Source: Aptenodytes patagonicus (taxonomy: Eukaryota > Chordata > Aves > Sphenisciformes > Spheniscidae). From it: DNA of 64,000 bases. Shown here in pieces: positions 62,169 through 64,000 of this stretch. A program made the translations under genes and the position numbers. Under the pieces are notes generated by a model. It was not told the origin of the DNA, did no database searches, and saw only the letters and a list, made by a program, of their open reading frames with translations. The stretch is from NCBI RefSeq assembly GCF_965638725.1, contig NC_134970.1, forward strand, positions 7,422,001 through 7,486,000. The letters are read 5' to 3'. Every line of letters begins with the position of its first letter. Within the stretch, counting starts at the first letter, position 1.

Positions 62169-62775
62169 CTGCTCCAGCTTGGACTTATCCACAGACTGCA
62201 GTCCCTTAGGGGTGTACCTGCTCCAAGTGGAGCCTTATCTATGAGCCACAGTCTCTCCAGGGGTACACCTGCTGTGGCATAGACTTATCCACAGCCACAG
62301 TCGCTTTGAGGTGCACCTGCCCCAGCGTGGCCTTTTCCATGGGCTTCATAGATATACCTGCTCCAGCGTGGCCGTACCCACAGCCACAGTCCCTTCGGAA
62401 GTAAACCTGCTCCAACATGGCCTTACCCATGGCTGCAGTCCCTTCCAGGGGTGTACCTGCTCTGTGTTGGGCTTATCCGTGGCCACATGCTTTGAGGTGC
62501 TCCAGCATGACTTCATGCACAGCCATGTACAAGCTGTACCTGCTTCAGCATGGACTTATCCACAGCCACAGACGGTTCGAGGTGTACCTTCTCCAGTGTG
62601 GACATATCCATGGCCACAAACCCTTCAGAGGTGTACCTGCTGCGGCACAGACATAACCACGGCCGCAGACGCTTCGAGATGTACCTGCTCTGTCATGGGC
62701 TTATCCACGGCCACAGATGCTTCGAGGTGTCCTGCTCCCGCGTGGACTCACCCACAGACCTCAGTCCCTTCGACT
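62160..62775. repeat. 48-bp tandem repeat array inside the ERV-like element (about 12 units)
   Basis: Units run CCTGCTCCAGCGTGG, CTTATCCACGGCCACAG, TCCCTTCGAGGTGTA on the plus strand. Starts lie near 62167, 62215, 62266, 62314, 62356, 62405, 62454, 62536, 62584, 62634, 62680 and 62727. One interval (62454 to 62536) contains an extra partial unit. Units are diverged from one another, so the array is old or evolves by slow turnover. Confidence 0.88.
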
Positions 62776-63105
62776 CGAGTTCACACTGGAGTTCCAGCCT
62801 GTCCAGTACAGCAGCACAGAAACAGCAGTGATGCCCTGGCCATCTGCCAGCCCAGGCACATCGCCATTGCTGTTATCAAAATGTTCCCGGGCACAGCAGA
62901 GTAAGATGATCGGCAGCACAGCAGTACAGCAAGCAGCGAAAGGAAAAAGCAGCCACTAACGAGCACTAGACTCTAATATACAGTAAGGCAAGCAAGCCCC
63001 ATGGCAAGCACAGGAGCCTGCCAATTACTAGCCTAACGGCAATAACAGCTATAAACTCAATCTAGCACATTCCAATCAAACCTGTTGTTATCTCGAACCC
63101 TTCAA

Positions 63106-63123
63106 GCCCCACACTGGGTGCCA
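63106..63123 (-). other. Retroviral primer binding site, tRNA-Lys type
   Basis: Minus-strand TGGCACCCAGTGTGGGGC lies eight bases after the 5' LTR end. It differs at three positions from TGGCGCCCAACGTGGGGC, the tRNA-Lys1,2 site used by betaretroviruses such as MPMV. This supports an ERVK (class II) origin. Confidence 0.7.
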
Positions 63124-63131
63124 AAAAGGAC

Positions 63132-63358
63132 TGGTGTGGTTTAACCCCAGCCTGCAACTGAGCACCACCCAGCCGCTCGCTCACTCCCCCCTGGTGGGAT
63201 GGGGGAGAGAAGCAGAAGAGTAAAAGTGCAAAAACTTGTGGGTTGAGATAAAGGCAGTTCAATAAGTAAGGAGAAAGCCACGCACGCAAGCAAAGCAAAA
63301 CAAGGAATTCATTCACTGCTTCCCATCGGCAGGCAGGTGTTCAGCCAAACCCAGCACA
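63132..63358 (-). repeat. 5' LTR remnant of the ERVK-like element
   Basis: About 227 bp matching the downstream (R-U5) end of the LTR at 60972-61556. Homology stops near 63358, so U3 with CRE and TATA is missing. It differs from the 3' LTR at many positions, indicating an old insertion or acquisition of the LTRs from different copies. Confidence 0.82.
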
Positions 63359-64000
63359 GGTACTTGGAGTCAAGCATCCGTCTGTGGGGCTGTCATGGCT
63401 CAGCTTGGTGATGCAAGACGTGCTGCGTGGCCAGAGCAAGCCTGTGCAGTGGGGCTGGTCTTTTTTAACTGTTTTGGAGAAGAGCTCCTGGAAGAGCAGT
63501 GGCTTTGCAAGCAAAGCTCCCGACTGCCAGGCGCTCCTGCCCTGCGCTGTGCACAAAGCCGGTCGGGGAAGCTGCACGGGGAGGTTAGAGGTGAGAAATT
63601 AACCCCCCTGTGTTTCTCCGGGTTGGAGCTTGGACAGGGTTTGGCAGGGACTCGGCACTGTGCCACACAGCGGGAGACGCCTGCAGGAGCACGATGCTGT
63701 GTCGTTTTGGGGATGGTCCAGGCACTGGTGGGAGCCATCCAACCAAGGGCGCTTTGGGCATCTGCCTCTGCCACATGGAGGACCATGTTCTGGTGGAGAC
63801 ATGACTTTAGATGACTAGGGGCTGGGCTTTCGGCGCTGCCATCTCCGGTCCCTGGGGAATGGCTTCTTTGTGAGCACCTGGTGATACGGTGCTGCAAAAC
63901 AGCCAGCAGTGATTTATCGAGAGCAGGTCGCATCAAAGCAGTGTCACCCTGTGCTAGGACAGGGTGACAGCCGCCTGGCCATGGCGAGGAGCAGGGCCTG

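Larger units (their letters stand above)
60972..63358 (-). mobile_element. Non-autonomous ERVK-like LTR element, minus orientation
   Basis: Reading the minus strand: truncated 5' LTR (63358-63132), primer binding site (63123-63106), about 1.5 kb non-coding internal region, polypurine tract (61569-61557) and full 3' LTR (61556-60972). The internal part has no gag, pro, pol or env frame. It consists of a 48-bp tandem array and a duplicated block of about 170 bp. The element is therefore a deletion derivative or a non-autonomous passenger of an ERV. It cannot encode its own mobility. Confidence 0.82.
50753..64000 (+). other. ARL8A: ARL8A intron 1 (5' part)
   Basis: No exon coding for the next expected ARL8A segment (GQFxEDMIPTVGFNM) is seen to the window end. 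The intron is loaded with repeats: a C-rich tandem array (50870-51110), CR1 (about 54677-55640, minus), an inverted duplication (56245-56562 and 58187-58495), a 13-T run (57661-57673) and an LTR element (60972-63358). Unlisted stretches (51110-54670, 58500-60970, 63360-64000) show nothing I can name. Confidence 0.75.

Noticed and set aside
62311-62904. 197-codon plus-strand frame over the ERV-like element
   Set aside because: It is antisense to the element and made of the 48-bp tandem repeat. No similarity to gag, pro, pol or env.

Overview
The window is nuclear DNA of a bird. Three things support this: CR1 LINE 3' ends with the (ATTCTATG)n tail, an avian-type endogenous retrovirus (ERV) LTR family, and a gene order (PTPRV, PTPN7, ARL8A) that matches, in inverted orientation, the vertebrate block ARL8A-PTPN7-PTPRVP on human 1q32. 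High GC, short introns and a large GC-rich minisatellite suggest a microchromosome. The species cannot be named from the sequence. All genes are split by introns. They were read by matching exons to known families and checking that splice phases agree.

1-10.5 kb, minus strand: the 5' part of a class R3 receptor tyrosine phosphatase, best called PTPRV. It has a signal-peptide exon (10395-10460), a probable 64-nt linker exon (9218-9281) and seven fibronectin III domains. Each FNIII domain is one phase 1-1 exon. The transmembrane and phosphatase exons lie beyond coordinate 1. 10.5-32.8 kb: about 22 kb between two divergent genes, with no convincing gene, one CR1 fragment (about 22.19-22.79 kb) and a possible PTPN7 first exon/promoter near 31.2-31.4 kb.

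32.8-41.7 kb, plus strand: complete PTPN7 (HePTP), nine coding exons and 363 aa, with the MAPK-binding KIM, WPD loop, HCSAGIGR signature and a poly(A) signal. 41.7-50.3 kb: intergenic, with a 590-bp solo LTR (44385-44974) and a 2.4-kb G-rich minisatellite (about 47.87-50.31 kb) that ends at the ARL8A promoter.

50.3-64 kb, plus strand: CpG island and first coding exon of ARL8A (50630-50752), then at least 13.2 kb of its first intron. That intron holds a C-rich tandem repeat, a reverse-oriented CR1, a ~310-bp inverted duplication and a non-autonomous ERVK-like LTR element (60972-63358) with a recognisable PBS and PPT but no gag/pol/env.

The three genes are not an operon. PTPRV is a surface receptor-type phosphatase, PTPN7 a cytosolic MAPK phosphatase of blood cells and ARL8A a lysosomal small GTPase. 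Their adjacency is conserved synteny. I found no new gene system. The most unusual material is the promoter-abutting minisatellite with its strand-skew switch and the repeat-filled ARL8A intron.
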